Below are positions 42,681 to 58,079 of a stretch of DNA of 64,000 nucleotides, piece by piece. How positions within the stretch are numbered: position 1 is the first letter of the stretch; each line of letters starts with the position of its first letter. The notes below the pieces were generated by a model. The model worked only from the letters and a program-made list of their open reading frames with translations. It was not told the origin of the DNA and searched no databases. Made by a program: the position numbers and the translations under genes. The DNA comes from Oscillospiraceae bacterium (GTDB lineage Bacteria; Bacillota; Clostridia; Oscillospirales; Oscillospiraceae), in assembly GCA_902790375.1 (NCBI GenBank), contig CADARY010000014.1, positions 1 to 64,000 of the forward strand, read 5' to 3'.

Positions 42681-42694
42681 GTCCAGTCCTCCTT

Positions 42695-44086
42695 TCAGAT
42701 CAGGTTTGTATAGCCCATCAAGAAGCGGTCGACCTCGGCGGCGCAGGCGCGCCCCTCGGCTATGGCGTGGACGACCAGGGACTGGCCGCGGTGCATATCG
42801 CCGGCTGTGAAGATGTGCGGGACACTGGTCTGGAAGGAACCCGCCTCGGTTTTCACGGTGCGGTCAAGCTCCACGCCAAAGGCGGCGCAGACATCCTCCC
42901 GACAGCCGGCAAAGCCCGTCGCGGCGATCAAAAGCTCACAGGGAAGCCGCGTCCCATCCTTCGTGACAATGGCTGTGAGATTGCCCGCTTCATCGGTTTC
43001 AAGCGAGGATAGGCTCTGCGAGAACAGGCGCGGATCCTTGCCAAAAACGGCCTCTGCTTCCTCCTGCGCGTAGTCCTGCGGGAGGCTGCCGTCCGGCGCA
43101 AGATAATCCTCCTTCGCCCGGCGCACGAGCTGCACGACACTTTTGCAGCCCTGGCGGATGGAGCTTGCCACGCAGTCGCTCGCGGTATTGCCGGTGCCGA
43201 TGACAATGACGTTTTTCCCAGCGGCCGAGGGAACGGCGGGGGAGAGATCGAACTGCTGCCGCTCTACGGCGGCGGGCAGAAAGTCCATGGCAAAGCACAC
43301 ACCCGAAACACCCTCCGCGTCGATGCCGAGCGGGCGCGGCTTCTCCGCCCCACAGCAGAGCACCACAGCGTCGTATTCCAGCATGAGGCGTTGGGCGACC
43401 GCGGGATCGGCGGCGTCAAGGCCGGTCACAAAGCTCACGCCCTCGCGCGTCATGAGTTCAATCCGGCGACGGACGACGGATTTCGGCAGCTTCATGTTCG
43501 GGATGCCGTACATCAAAAGCCCGCCGGGGTATTGCCGCTTTTCGATCACCGTGACGCAGTGCCCCCGGTGATTGAGCTGGTCTGCCACCGCGAGTCCCGC
43601 CGGACCGGAGCCCACCACCGCCACATTTTTTCCCGAGCTGTGGGGCGAAAAGCGCGGCTCCATCAGATGGTGAGCGAAAGCGTACTCGATGATGCTGAGC
43701 TCGTTATCGTGTACCGTGACGGAATCACCGTACAGCCCGCAGGTACAGGCCTGCTCGCAGAAGGCGGGGCAGACGCGGCCGGTAAACTCCGGGAAGTTAT
43801 TTGTTTTCAAGAGTCTTGTCAGCGCGTGGGCGAAGTTTCCGTCCATGACACTGTCGTTCCACTCGGGGATCAGATTGTGCAGCGGACAGCCGAGCTGCTT
43901 TCCCTCAAACTGCACCCCGGCCTGACAGAAGGGGACGCCGCAGTTCATGCACCTTGCGCCCTGCTCGCGCCGCTGCTCCTCCGAACTCGAAAGATGAAAC
44001 TCCTCCCAGTCCCTGACGCGCTCCAAAGGCGGACGCACAGGATTCGCCCTGCGCTCATATTCCAGAAATCCGGTCGGTTTTCCCAT
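42695..44086 (-). CDS. gltD: Glutamate synthase (NADPH), small subunit
   Basis: 463 residues. The N-terminal Cys-rich part for two 4Fe-4S clusters is intact (ARCMNCGVPFCQ, GCPLHNLIPEWND, CPAFCEQACTCGL). The FAD Rossmann motif is VAVVGSGPAGLAVA and the NADPH one is VIVIGTGNTASDCV. It passes electrons from NADPH to the large subunit, which makes glutamate from glutamine and 2-oxoglutarate. It starts 13 nt after gltB. Confidence 0.95.
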   Translation of the reverse strand: MGKPTGFLEYERRANPVRPPLERVRDWEEFHLSSSEEQRREQGARCMNCGVPFCQAGVQFEGKQLGCPLHNLIPEWNDSVMDGNFAHALTRLLKTNNFPEFTGRVCPAFCEQACTCGLYGDSVTVHDNELSIIEYAFAHHLMEPRFSPHSSGKNVAVVGSGPAGLAVADQLNHRGHCVTVIEKRQYPGGLLMYGIPNMKLPKSVVRRRIELMTREGVSFVTGLDAADPAVAQRLMLEYDAVVLCCGAEKPRPLGIDAEGVSGVCFAMDFLPAAVERQQFDLSPAVPSAAGKNVIVIGTGNTASDCVASSIRQGCKSVVQLVRRAKEDYLAPDGSLPQDYAQEEAEAVFGKDPRLFSQSLSSLETDEAGNLTAIVTKDGTRLPCELLIAATGFAGCREDVCAAFGVELDRTVKTEAGSFQTSVPHIFTAGDMHRGQSLVVHAIAEGRACAAEVDRFLMGYTNLI

Positions 44087-44099
44087 TCTATCGACCTCC

Positions 44100-50235
<6,136 letters not shown>

Positions 50236-50249
50236 TTACACCCTCTCTG

Positions 50250-50326
50250 CCCGTGGGGGCCGATGCCCTCATCGGCCCGCTGCACAATGTATGACACGGG
50301 TCGATCTGGGGATCGCCCCCTACGGG
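50250..50326. repeat. REP-like palindromic element in the pyrG leader
   Basis: Outer arms CCCGTGGGGGC / GCCCCCTACGGG and an inner stem GGGCCGATG / CATCGGCCC. It lies between the pyrG terminator-like stem and the pyrG ribosome site, in the transcribed leader. Confidence 0.6.
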
Positions 50327-50331
50327 AAATC

Positions 50332-50375
50332 AAAAAAAGACGCCCATCCGGGCGCAAAAAACCCAGATGAACGTC
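50332..50375 (-). terminator. Leader terminator (attenuator) of pyrG
   Basis: On the minus strand GACGTTCATCTGGG / CCCGGATGGGCGTC with a 9-nt loop (wobble pairs inside), followed by seven T (50338-50332). It starts about 10 nt after the predicted transcription start and 112 nt before the ATG, so transcripts must read through it to express the operon. Confidence 0.75.
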
Positions 50376-50383
50376 TTTGTTCA
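50368..50383 (-). promoter_or_regulatory. Hexaloop antiterminator candidate in the pyrG leader
   Basis: TGAAC-[AAAGAC]-GTTCA on the minus strand: a 5-bp stem with a hexaloop that has A at position 1 and G at position 4. Its 3' arm is part of the 5' arm of the terminator at 50332-50375, so the two structures exclude each other. It matches the element at 50637-50654 of the divergent glnN leader. Confidence 0.55.
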
Positions 50384-50391
50384 ACACGGTG

Positions 50392-50420
50392 AGAATACAC
50401 CGTGAATGCCGCTTTGTCAA
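50392..50420 (-). promoter_or_regulatory. Promoter of pyrG operon, with palindrome around the -10 box
   Basis: TTGACA (50420-50415), 17-bp spacer, TATTCT (50397-50392). The -10 box is flanked by CACGGTG and CACCGTG, a 7-bp inverted repeat that could bind a repressor. Confidence 0.75.
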
Positions 50421-50596
50421 GACTTATCTATGGCATACTGCGCACAGCGCAGGAGCTTCTGCGTCCGAAGGCGTAACGCAGCTATCCTTCGCTGACGCTC
50501 AGGATGACAGGATCGTCACATTCGTTCAATTTGCCGAAAGATAATATCCGGGAGATTCCTTCGTCAATGCAAATCGGTGAAAAATTTTGAACTAAC

Positions 50597-50625
50597 TTGA
50601 CAAAGGCCTCAAACAGGTCTATACT
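50597..50625 (+). promoter_or_regulatory. Promoter of the glnN operon
   Basis: Consensus TTGACA (50597-50602), 17-bp spacer, TATACT (50620-50625). The expected start is near 50631. Confidence 0.85.
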
Positions 50626-50636
50626 CGCGAGCGTCT

Positions 50637-50654
50637 TGAGACAACGACGTCTCA
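50637..50654 (+). promoter_or_regulatory. Hexaloop antiterminator candidate in the glnN leader
   Basis: TGAGAC-[AACGAC]-GTCTCA: a 6-bp stem (7 with a T-G pair) with a hexaloop with A at position 1 and G at position 4. Its 5' arm and loop overlap the 5' arm of the terminator at 50638-50694, so only one can form. Confidence 0.55.
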
Positions 50655-50694
50655 GAGGGCTAAGTGCCCCCTGTACGTCGTTGTCTCTTTTTTT
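50638..50694 (+). terminator. Leader terminator (attenuator) of glnN
   Basis: Perfect 13-bp stem GAGACAACGACGT / ACGTCGTTGTCTC (50638-50650, 50675-50687) followed by seven T. An inner stem CAGAGGGC / GCCCCCTG caps it. It starts within ~7 nt of the predicted transcript start and ends 22 nt before the glnN ATG, so it is an attenuator rather than the end of another gene. Confidence 0.85.
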
Positions 50695-50716
50695 ATTTCT
50701 GAAAGGGTGAATCAAT

Positions 50717-52810
50717 ATGAAATCCGTACCGGAAACATTCGGCAGTCTTGTATTTGACGACCGCACCATGAAGGCCCGCCTCTCCGGCGAGGTCTACCGC
50801 GCCATGAAGCAGACCATGAAGAAGGGACAGCCCCTTGACCCCAAGGTGGCAAACGCCGTTGCGACCAGCATGCGCGACTGGGCAGTGGAGCACGGCGCGA
50901 CCCACTTTACCCACTGGTTCCAGCCCCTCACCGGCGTCACGGCGGAGAAGCACGACGGCTTTATCTCCCCGGCCCCCGACGGCGGCGTCATCATGGAGTT
51001 TTCCGGCAAGGAGCTCATTCGCGGGGAACCGGACGCCAGTTCTTTCCCATCCGGCGGCCTGCGCGCGACCTTTGAGGCGAGAGGCTACACCGCCTGGGAC
51101 CCCACCTCCTACGCCTTTATCAAGGGAAAGGTGCTCTGCATCCCGACGGCTTTCTGCTCCTACGGCGGCGAAGCGCTGGATAAAAAGACCCCGCTGCTGC
51201 GTTCCATGGAGGCGCTGAACCGGGAAGCGCTGCGTATCCTGCGTCTCTTCGGTAATTCCGACGTCACCCACGTCACCTGCTCGGTCGGGCCGGAACAGGA
51301 ATACTTCCTTGTGGACCGCGAGCTCTATAAAAAGCGCCGCGACCTCATCTATACCGGTCGGACGCTCTTCGGCGCAAAGCCGCCCAAGGGGCAGGAGCTG
51401 GACGACCACTACTTCGGCGTCATCAAGCCGCGTGTGCAGGCCTATATGGAGGAGCTGAACGAGGAGCTCTGGAAGCTCGGCATCCTTGCCAAGACCGAAC
51501 ACAACGAGGTAGCGCCCTGCCAGCATGAGTTGGCACCCATCTATTCCACCACCAATATCGCCACCGACCACAACCAGCTCACCATGGAGATCATGCAGAA
51601 GGTCGCCGAGAAGCACGGCCTGATGTGTCTCCTGCATGAAAAGCCCTTCGCCGGCGTCAACGGTTCCGGCAAGCACAACAACTGGTCCATCGCCACCGAC
51701 ACGGGCGTGAACCTTCTCTCTCCCGGCGAATCCCCCTATGAAAACGCGCAGTTTCTGCTGTTTCTGATCGCGGTCATTGAAGCTGTGGACGAGTATGCCG
51801 ACCTCCTGCGGGCAAGCGTCGCCACCGCCGGCAACGACCACCGCCTGGGTGCCAACGAAGCACCTCCTGCCGTGGTATCCATCTTCCTGGGTGACGAGTT
51901 GACGGCGGTGCTGGACGCGCTTGAGAAAGAGCAGCCCTATGCCGGAACGGAAAAGTCTGAGATGATGCTGGGCGTGCTGACCCTGCCGCGCTTCCTGCGC
52001 GATACCACCGACCGCAACCGTACCTCGCCCTTCGCCTTTACGGGCAACAAGTTTGAATTTCGTATGGTGGGATCCTCTAACTCCATCGCCTGCGCCAACA
52101 TCATGCTCAACTCTGCTGTGGCGGACACGCTGCGGCGGTTTGCCGATGAACTTGAAAAGAGCACGGACTTTGACGCAACACTCCATGCCCTGCTGATCGG
52201 GAGCCTGAAGGCCCACAAGCGTATCCTCTTCAACGGCAACGGCTATGACGATGCCTGGATCGAGGAGGCAACGCAGGTGCGCGGCCTGCACAATCTGCGC
52301 ACTACGCCGGACGCCATGAAGGCCCTGCTGGAGCCCAAGAATATGGAGATGCTGCTCAGGCAGAAGGTCTATTCTGAAACGGAGCTGCGCTCGCGCTATG
52401 AGATCATGCTGGAAAACTACTGCAAGACCATTGTCATCGAGGCCAACACCATGGCCGAGATGACGCGCAAGGAGATCCTGCCCGCCGTGACGAAGTACTG
52501 CGCCGCCGTGGCGGAGGGCGCTGGCAAGAAGCGCGCGCTTGTGCCGACGTTGCCCTGCACCTATGAGACAGGACTCGTGGAAAAGCTCTCCGTCCTGTCC
52601 GATCAGATCGAGAAGAGCGTGGAGGGACTGGAGGGTACGCTTGTGAAGCTCTCCACGGTTTCGGAGATCACCGCACTGTCCGAAGCGATCCGGGATAAAC
52701 TGCTTCCGAAAATGGCGGAGCTTCGCGCCGTGGCGGACGAGGCGGAGGTCATGACGGAAAAGGAATACTGGCCCTTCCCGACTTACGGCGAGATTCTTTT
52801 CGCCATGTAA
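50717..52810 (+). CDS. glnN: Glutamine synthetase, type III
   Basis: 697 residues, ribosome site AAAGGGTG. This is the long GSIII form, typical of Bacteroides and Clostridia. It has the [10 protein letters not shown] signature, [17 protein letters not shown] (metal-binding Glu), [18 protein letters not shown] (GSIII signature), [16 protein letters not shown] and [22 protein letters not shown]. It forms glutamine from glutamate, ammonia and ATP. It heads the rightward nitrogen operon; glmS follows 12 nt later. Expression is probably set by the leader attenuator. Confidence 0.96.
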   Translation: MKSVPETFGSLVFDDRTMKARLSGEVYRAMKQTMKKGQPLDPKVANAVATSMRDWAVEHGATHFTHWFQPLTGVTAEKHDGFISPAPDGGVIMEFSGKELIRGEPDASSFPSGGLRATFEARGYTAWDPTSYAFIKGKVLCIPTAFCSYGGEALDKKTPLLRSMEALNREALRILRLFGNSDVTHVTCSVGPEQEYFLVDRELYKKRRDLIYTGRTLFGAKPPKGQELDDHYFGVIKPRVQAYMEELNEELWKLGILAKTEHNEVAPCQHELAPIYSTTNIATDHNQLTMEIMQKVAEKHGLMCLLHEKPFAGVNGSGKHNNWSIATDTGVNLLSPGESPYENAQFLLFLIAVIEAVDEYADLLRASVATAGNDHRLGANEAPPAVVSIFLGDELTAVLDALEKEQPYAGTEKSEMMLGVLTLPRFLRDTTDRNRTSPFAFTGNKFEFRMVGSSNSIACANIMLNSAVADTLRRFADELEKSTDFDATLHALLIGSLKAHKRILFNGNGYDDAWIEEATQVRGLHNLRTTPDAMKALLEPKNMEMLLRQKVYSETELRSRYEIMLENYCKTIVIEANTMAEMTRKEILPAVTKYCAAVAEGAGKKRALVPTLPCTYETGLVEKLSVLSDQIEKSVEGLEGTLVKLSTVSEITALSEAIRDKLLPKMAELRAVADEAEVMTEKEYWPFPTYGEILFAM

Positions 52811-52822
52811 AGGAGAAACATC

Positions 52823-54646
52823 ATGTGTGGGATCGTTGGATTTACCGGAGCGCGCCAAGCTGCGCCCGTTCTGCTTGGAGGACTGGAAAGACTCGAATAC
52901 CGGGGCTATGACTCCGCCGGGATCGCCGTATTGAACGGTGAGCAAATTCAGGTGGAGAAGGTCAGCGGACGCATCGCCAAGCTGCGCGAGAAGACGGAGG
53001 ACGGCGCTTTGACGCCGGGCTTTGCCGGGATCGGGCACACCCGCTGGGCGACCCACGGCGCGCCGACGGATCAAAACGCCCATCCGCACCTGTCCAATGA
53101 CGGGCGCTTCGCCGTGGTGCACAACGGCATTATCGAAAACTATCTGGAGCTTCGCAAGGAGCTTATCCGGGACGGCTATGTTTTTCAGAGCGAGACGGAC
53201 ACGGAAACCATTGTCCATCTGCTGGAAAAATACTATGACGGCGAAATCAAAACCGCCGTGATGAAAACCGCTGCGCGGCTGGAGGGGTCTTACGCCCTCG
53301 GCATCGTCTGCACCGACACGCCGGACGCCCTCTATGTCGTGCGGGAGGCAAGCCCGCTGATCCTCGGCATCGGCGTGGGGGAGAACTACTTTGCCTCGGA
53401 CGTGACAGCGCTGGTGTCCCATACGAAAAACGTGATCTACCTGGAGGACGGCGAGTTTGCAAAGCTCACGCCGGACAGCATCACGGTCTGCGACTGTGCC
53501 GGGCGCGAGATCAAAAAGCCCATCAGCCGCGTGACCTGGAGCGTGGAGGCGGCGGAAAAGGGCGGGTATGAGCACTTCATGCTCAAGGAGATCATGGAGC
53601 AGCCCGCCGCAGTCAAGGCCGCCCTTGCCCCGCGCATCCACGATGGGCGCGTACAGCTCGACGGCTTTGAGCTGAGCGCAGAGGAGCTCAAGGGTATCAG
53701 CAAGATCGTCATTACCGCCTGCGGCTCGGCCTATTACGCCGGCTGCTCCGGGCGTTACGCCATTGAACGTCTCTGCCGCGTCCCGGTACAGGTGGAGCTT
53801 GCCAGTGAGCTGCGCTATTCCGACCCCATGGTGGATGAGCACACATTGGTTCTGGTGATCTCTCAGTCCGGCGAGACGGCGGACACCATCGCCGCGCTCC
53901 GGGAATGCAAGGCGCGCGGGGCGAAGGTGATCGGCATTGTGAACGTGGTGGGCAGCACCATTGCCAAGCTTTCCGATCATGTGCTCTATACCTTCGCCGG
54001 GCCGGAGATCGCCGTTGCCACCACCAAGGGCTACACCACACAGCTCACAGTTCTGTATCTCTTCGCCCTGTACATGGCCGAAAAGCTCGGGCGTATCGAC
54101 GCGGACAGCTGCACCGCCCTGGTGAAGGAGCTGCAGCACCTGCCGCGGAGAATCCAGCAGACCATCGACATGAACTGGCAGCTCCCGAAGCTTGCAAGCC
54201 GCTATTCCAGCCGCTCGCTCTTCTTCATCGGCCGCAACACGGACTACGCCGTGGCGCTGGAGGGCGCGCTCAAGATGAAGGAGATCTCCTACCTCCACGC
54301 CGAATCCTACGCGGCCGGGGAGCTCAAGCACGGCACCATCGCCCTCATCGAGGAAAATCAGCCGGTCATCGCCGTCTGCTGCAACGAGGCGCTCATGGAT
54401 AAGACGCTATCAAATATCGTGGAGGTCAAGGCCCGCGGGGCGAAGGTGCTGGCCCTGTCCTTCAAGGGCAATAAAAAAATCGTCTCTCAGGCGGACGACG
54501 TGATTTTCATCCCGCGTGTGGAGACGGTGTTCTCGGCAGCGCTCGCGGTCGTGCCGCTGCAGTTGCTTGCCTATTATGCAGCGAAAGAAAAGGGCTGCGA
54601 TATCGACAAGCCGAAGAATCTGGCAAAATCCGTGACAGTGGAGTGA
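52823..54646 (+). CDS. glmS: Glutamine-fructose-6-phosphate aminotransferase (isomerizing)
   Basis: 607 residues, ribosome site AAAGGAGAA. N-terminal glutaminase with Cys2 ([15 protein letters not shown]) and GHTRWATHG. Two SIS domains follow ([45 protein letters not shown]), and the C-terminus [12 protein letters not shown] is complete. It supplies glucosamine-6-phosphate for the cell wall. No glmS ribozyme fits in the 12-nt gap to glnN, so control is through the operon. Confidence 0.97.
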   Translation: MCGIVGFTGARQAAPVLLGGLERLEYRGYDSAGIAVLNGEQIQVEKVSGRIAKLREKTEDGALTPGFAGIGHTRWATHGAPTDQNAHPHLSNDGRFAVVHNGIIENYLELRKELIRDGYVFQSETDTETIVHLLEKYYDGEIKTAVMKTAARLEGSYALGIVCTDTPDALYVVREASPLILGIGVGENYFASDVTALVSHTKNVIYLEDGEFAKLTPDSITVCDCAGREIKKPISRVTWSVEAAEKGGYEHFMLKEIMEQPAAVKAALAPRIHDGRVQLDGFELSAEELKGISKIVITACGSAYYAGCSGRYAIERLCRVPVQVELASELRYSDPMVDEHTLVLVISQSGETADTIAALRECKARGAKVIGIVNVVGSTIAKLSDHVLYTFAGPEIAVATTKGYTTQLTVLYLFALYMAEKLGRIDADSCTALVKELQHLPRRIQQTIDMNWQLPKLASRYSSRSLFFIGRNTDYAVALEGALKMKEISYLHAESYAAGELKHGTIALIEENQPVIAVCCNEALMDKTLSNIVEVKARGAKVLALSFKGNKKIVSQADDVIFIPRVETVFSAALAVVPLQLLAYYAAKEKGCDIDKPKNLAKSVTVE

Positions 54647-54651
54647 GTACG

Positions 54652-56187
54652 ATGCAGGAAAAAATCCTTGTTCTGGATTTCGGCGGTCAGTATAACCTCC
54701 TGATCGCAAGGCGTATCCGACAGCAGCATGTCTATGCCGAAGTGAAGTCTTATAACGGCATCACTTTGGAACAGATACAGAGGGAAGGCTATAAGGGCAT
54801 TGTCTTTACCGGCGGGCCGAACAGTGTCTATGATCCTGCCTCGCCGCACTTCGACCCCGGAATCCTCAGACTCGGTATCCCGATCCTCGGCATCTGCTAT
54901 GGTCATCAGATTCTGGCATGGATGGCGGGCGGCGAGATTCAGGCCGCCGAGAACGCCAGCGAGTACGGCCGGGTAGCACTCAGCGCTGCCGGCGGCGTCC
55001 TGTTTGATGAGGTTCCGCCGGAAAGTGTCTGCTGGATGAGTCACATGGATTTCGTGAGCGCTGTCCCAGTCGGCTTCCATATTACCGCCTCTACGGAAAA
55101 CTGTCTCTGTGCGGCCATGGCGGATGATGAGCGAAGGCTCTACGGGGTGCAGTTTCATCCGGAGGTCACCCACACCGCCTTCGGCAGTCAGATCCTGCGC
55201 AATTTCTTGTTCAAGGTCTGCGTGTGCCGGGGAGACTGGACAATGGAGGATTTCGTCTCCGCATCCATAGAGAGATACCGTCAGGAATTGTCCGGCAAGA
55301 ATGCTCTGTGCGCCCTGTCCGGCGGGGTGGACTCCGCCGTGGCGGCGGTACTGCTGCATCGGGCCATCGGGGATCGCCTGACTTGCGTTTTCGTGGATCA
55401 TGGCCTGCTGCGCAAAGGAGAGCGGGAGCAGGTGGTCAGGGTGTTCCGCCGCCAGTTTCAGATGAATCTGATCATTGTTGACGCGCGGGAGCGCTTTCTC
55501 GCAAGGCTCAAGGGAGTCACGGAGCCGGAGCGGAAAAGGAAAATCATCGGCGAGGAGTTTATCCGCGTCTTTGAGGAAGAAGCTGTGAGACTCGGAAAAC
55601 AGGACGTGCTGGTGCAGGGAACGATTTACCCGGACGTGGTGGAATCCGGCGCGGGCAGCGCGGCTGTGATCAAGAGCCACCACAATGTAGGGGGCCTGCC
55701 GGAGAAGATCGGCTTTGAGCGCATTGTTGAGCCCCTGCGGGAGCTTTTTAAGGATGAGGTCCGCGCTGTGGGACTGGAGCTGGGGATCCCGGAAGAACTG
55801 GTCATGCGCCAGCCGTTTCCGGGACCAGGCCTCGCCATCCGCGTGATGGGCGAGATCACGGAGGAAAAGCTCGCCGTGCTCCGGGAGGCGGACGCCATTT
55901 TCCGGGAGGAGATCATGAGGGCCGGGCTTACGGATGCGCCGAGCCAGTATTTCGCCGTGCTGACGGATAACCGCAGCGTCGGCGTCATGGGTGACGCCCG
56001 TACCTATGGCTGGGTCATCGCCCTGCGTGCGGTGTCCACTGACGACTTCATGACTGCTGACTGGTCGCGCCTGCCCTATGAGCTTCTGGCAAAGGCATCC
56101 TCCCGCATTACAAATGAAGTCCGTTCTGTCAGCCGCGTGGTCTATGACATCACGTCCAAACCGCCCGCAACGGTGGAGTGGGAATAA
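54652..56187 (+). CDS. guaA: GMP synthase (glutamine-hydrolysing)
   Basis: 511 residues from the ATG at 54652, 8 nt after GGAG; a GTG at 54643 overlapping the glmS stop is the other option. Class-I glutaminase with Cys in [12 protein letters not shown] and His in [11 protein letters not shown]. The ATP pyrophosphatase loop is [14 protein letters not shown]. The C-terminal dimer domain runs from [15 protein letters not shown] to [18 protein letters not shown]. It turns XMP into GMP. Confidence 0.96.
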   Translation: MQEKILVLDFGGQYNLLIARRIRQQHVYAEVKSYNGITLEQIQREGYKGIVFTGGPNSVYDPASPHFDPGILRLGIPILGICYGHQILAWMAGGEIQAAENASEYGRVALSAAGGVLFDEVPPESVCWMSHMDFVSAVPVGFHITASTENCLCAAMADDERRLYGVQFHPEVTHTAFGSQILRNFLFKVCVCRGDWTMEDFVSASIERYRQELSGKNALCALSGGVDSAVAAVLLHRAIGDRLTCVFVDHGLLRKGEREQVVRVFRRQFQMNLIIVDARERFLARLKGVTEPERKRKIIGEEFIRVFEEEAVRLGKQDVLVQGTIYPDVVESGAGSAAVIKSHHNVGGLPEKIGFERIVEPLRELFKDEVRAVGLELGIPEELVMRQPFPGPGLAIRVMGEITEEKLAVLREADAIFREEIMRAGLTDAPSQYFAVLTDNRSVGVMGDARTYGWVIALRAVSTDDFMTADWSRLPYELLAKASSRITNEVRSVSRVVYDITSKPPATVEWE

Positions 56188-56238
56188 AAAAAGACAGCCG
56201 CCACCCTGGAAAAGTCACGGCTGCCTTTATAGAGGTAA

Positions 56239-56270
56239 TGGAGGGCAAAAGCACTCATCACCGCCCTCCA
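56239..56270 (+). terminator. Hairpin between guaA and the ammonium transporter gene
   Basis: Perfect TGGAGGGC / GCCCTCCA stem followed by CTTTAAC. A second stem just upstream (CAGCCG / CGGCTG, 56193-56225) has a minus-strand T-run instead. Together they probably lower, but need not stop, readthrough into the transporter gene. Confidence 0.5.
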
Positions 56271-56310
56271 CTTTAACAAAGAAATACAAAGAAGTCAAGG
56301 AGGGCTTTCT

Positions 56311-58035
56311 ATGTCTGTTGAGTTTTGGTATCTGATTGGCGCGGCACTGGTTTTCTGGATGCAGGCCGGCTTTGCAATGGTTGAGACAGGATTTACCCGT
56401 GCGAAAAATGCGGGAAACATCATCATGAAAAACCTGATGGATTTCTGCATCGGCACCGTAGTGTTTTCGTTATTGGGATATACGCTGATGATGGGGGAGG
56501 ACACTTTCTTCGGCCTCATCGGCAAGCCGAATCTCCAGCTGTTCACACACTATAAGGAGTTCATTGCCTCTCCGGCAGAGGGCTTCACCGGCGCAAGCAC
56601 TTTCGTGTTTAACCTTGTGTTCTGCGCCACGACCGCGACGATCGTCTCCGGCGCAATGGCAGAGCGCACAAAGTTTTCCGCGTACTGTATCTATTCCGGC
56701 ATTATCAGCCTCGTGGTATACCCAATCGAGGCGCACTGGATCTGGGGCGGCGGCTGGCTCAGCAAGCTCGGCTTTCACGATTACGCGGGCTCCTGCGCAA
56801 TCCATATGGTGGGCGGCATCGCAGCCTTGATCGGTGCCATCCTGCTGGGCGCGAGAATCGGAAAATATGTAAAGGACCCGGACGGCAAGGTTGTCAAAAT
56901 TAACGCCATTCCCGGCCACTCGATCCCGCTCGGAGCCTTGGGCGTGTTTATCCTCTGGCTCGGCTGGTACGGGTTCAACGGGGCGGCGGCGACTTCTCCC
57001 TCGGAGCTCTCGTCCATCTTCCTCACGACGACCATCGCACCGGCCGTCGCTACCTGCACCACCATGATCTACACCTGGAAGAAGAACGGGAAACCGGATG
57101 TGTCCATGTGCCTCAACGCTTCTCTTGCCGGCCTTGTTGCCATTACGGCGGGCTGTGACGCGATGGATGCCGTGGGTGCAATCGTCGTGGGCATTGTTTC
57201 GGGCATTCTGGTCGTTGTGGTTGTGGAAACTCTGGATCTGAAGCTGCATGTCGATGATCCTGTCGGCGCTGTGGGTGTCCATATGGCAAACGGAATGTGG
57301 GGTACGCTTGCGGTCGGCCTGCTTGCAAATCCCGATGCCCCTGCCGGACTGAAGGGTCTTTTCTATACCGGCTCTTTTACACAGCTCGGCATCCAGACGC
57401 TGGGACTTGTGACAGTCGCTGTTTATACGACGGTATTGCTGTTTATTACCTTCAGACTCATTGAAAAGACAAACGGCCTGCGCGCCGATCCTGCGGATGA
57501 ACTGATCGGCCTGGACGTGAGTGAACACGGTTTACCCAGTGCTTATGCGGACTTCGCCCCAGCGGTGAGCAAATACACGGAGTATGGCATGACTGGTGCT
57601 GACAGCGTCGTAACCGGGACTGTTCCTCCGGCAGAGGCCATTTCGGTCAGGCGTGAGACCGCTTTACGCCCGGACGGCCACAAGTTTACCAAGGTTGAAA
57701 TCGTCTTCAAGGAAGAAAAACTCTATGCTCTCAAGGATGCCATGAGCAGACTCGGCATCACCGGCATGACAGTTTCGCACGTCATGGGCTACGGCATCCA
57801 GAAGGGGCAGGTGGAGTATTACCGCGGTGTCGCAGTGGAAACCGACCTGCGGCCCAAGGTGCAGATGGATATCGTGGTCAGCGCCATCCCAGTGCGGGAT
57901 GTGATCGAAACCGCAAAGAAGGTGCTGTATACCGGGCATATCGGTGACGGCAAGATCTTTGTCTACGATGTGGAGAACGTCGTGAAGGTGCGCACCGGTG
58001 AAGAAGGATATGACGCCCTGCAGGATGTGGAATAA
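56311..58035 (+). CDS. amt: Ammonium transporter fused to a C-terminal PII regulatory domain
   Basis: 574 residues, ribosome site AAGGAGGG. Residues 1-410 are an Amt/Mep/Rh channel with eleven membrane helices: FWMQAGFAMVETGFTRAKN, GAMAERTKFSAYC, the pore-histidine segment DYAGSCAIHMVGG, and the second pore His in GAVGVHMANGMWG. After a ~60-residue linker comes a full PII domain (about 460-570): TKVEIVFKEEKLYALKDAM, the T-loop GYGIQKGQVEYYRG, and HIGDGKIFVYDVENVVKVRTGE with the ATP-binding B and C loops. The T-loop Tyr that is uridylylated in proteobacterial PII (Tyr51) is Val here, so control would be by ADP/ATP/2-oxoglutarate binding only. Asparagine synthetase follows 44 nt later. Confidence 0.93.
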   Translation: MSVEFWYLIGAALVFWMQAGFAMVETGFTRAKNAGNIIMKNLMDFCIGTVVFSLLGYTLMMGEDTFFGLIGKPNLQLFTHYKEFIASPAEGFTGASTFVFNLVFCATTATIVSGAMAERTKFSAYCIYSGIISLVVYPIEAHWIWGGGWLSKLGFHDYAGSCAIHMVGGIAALIGAILLGARIGKYVKDPDGKVVKINAIPGHSIPLGALGVFILWLGWYGFNGAAATSPSELSSIFLTTTIAPAVATCTTMIYTWKKNGKPDVSMCLNASLAGLVAITAGCDAMDAVGAIVVGIVSGILVVVVVETLDLKLHVDDPVGAVGVHMANGMWGTLAVGLLANPDAPAGLKGLFYTGSFTQLGIQTLGLVTVAVYTTVLLFITFRLIEKTNGLRADPADELIGLDVSEHGLPSAYADFAPAVSKYTEYGMTGADSVVTGTVPPAEAISVRRETALRPDGHKFTKVEIVFKEEKLYALKDAMSRLGITGMTVSHVMGYGIQKGQVEYYRGVAVETDLRPKVQMDIVVSAIPVRDVIETAKKVLYTGHIGDGKIFVYDVENVVKVRTGEEGYDALQDVE

Positions 58036-58079
58036 GGATTTCCTGCGCGCGTATCAATACAACAGATAGGAGAATCATC

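Noticed and set aside
50476-50520. CCTTCGCTGACGCTCAGGATGACAG-like stretch considered as a mobile element
   Set aside because: Resembles a fragment of a common intergenic repeat, but I see no matching second end, so it is not listed as a feature.
52811-52822. glmS ribozyme
   Set aside because: The glnN-glmS gap is 12 nt, far too short for the ribozyme.
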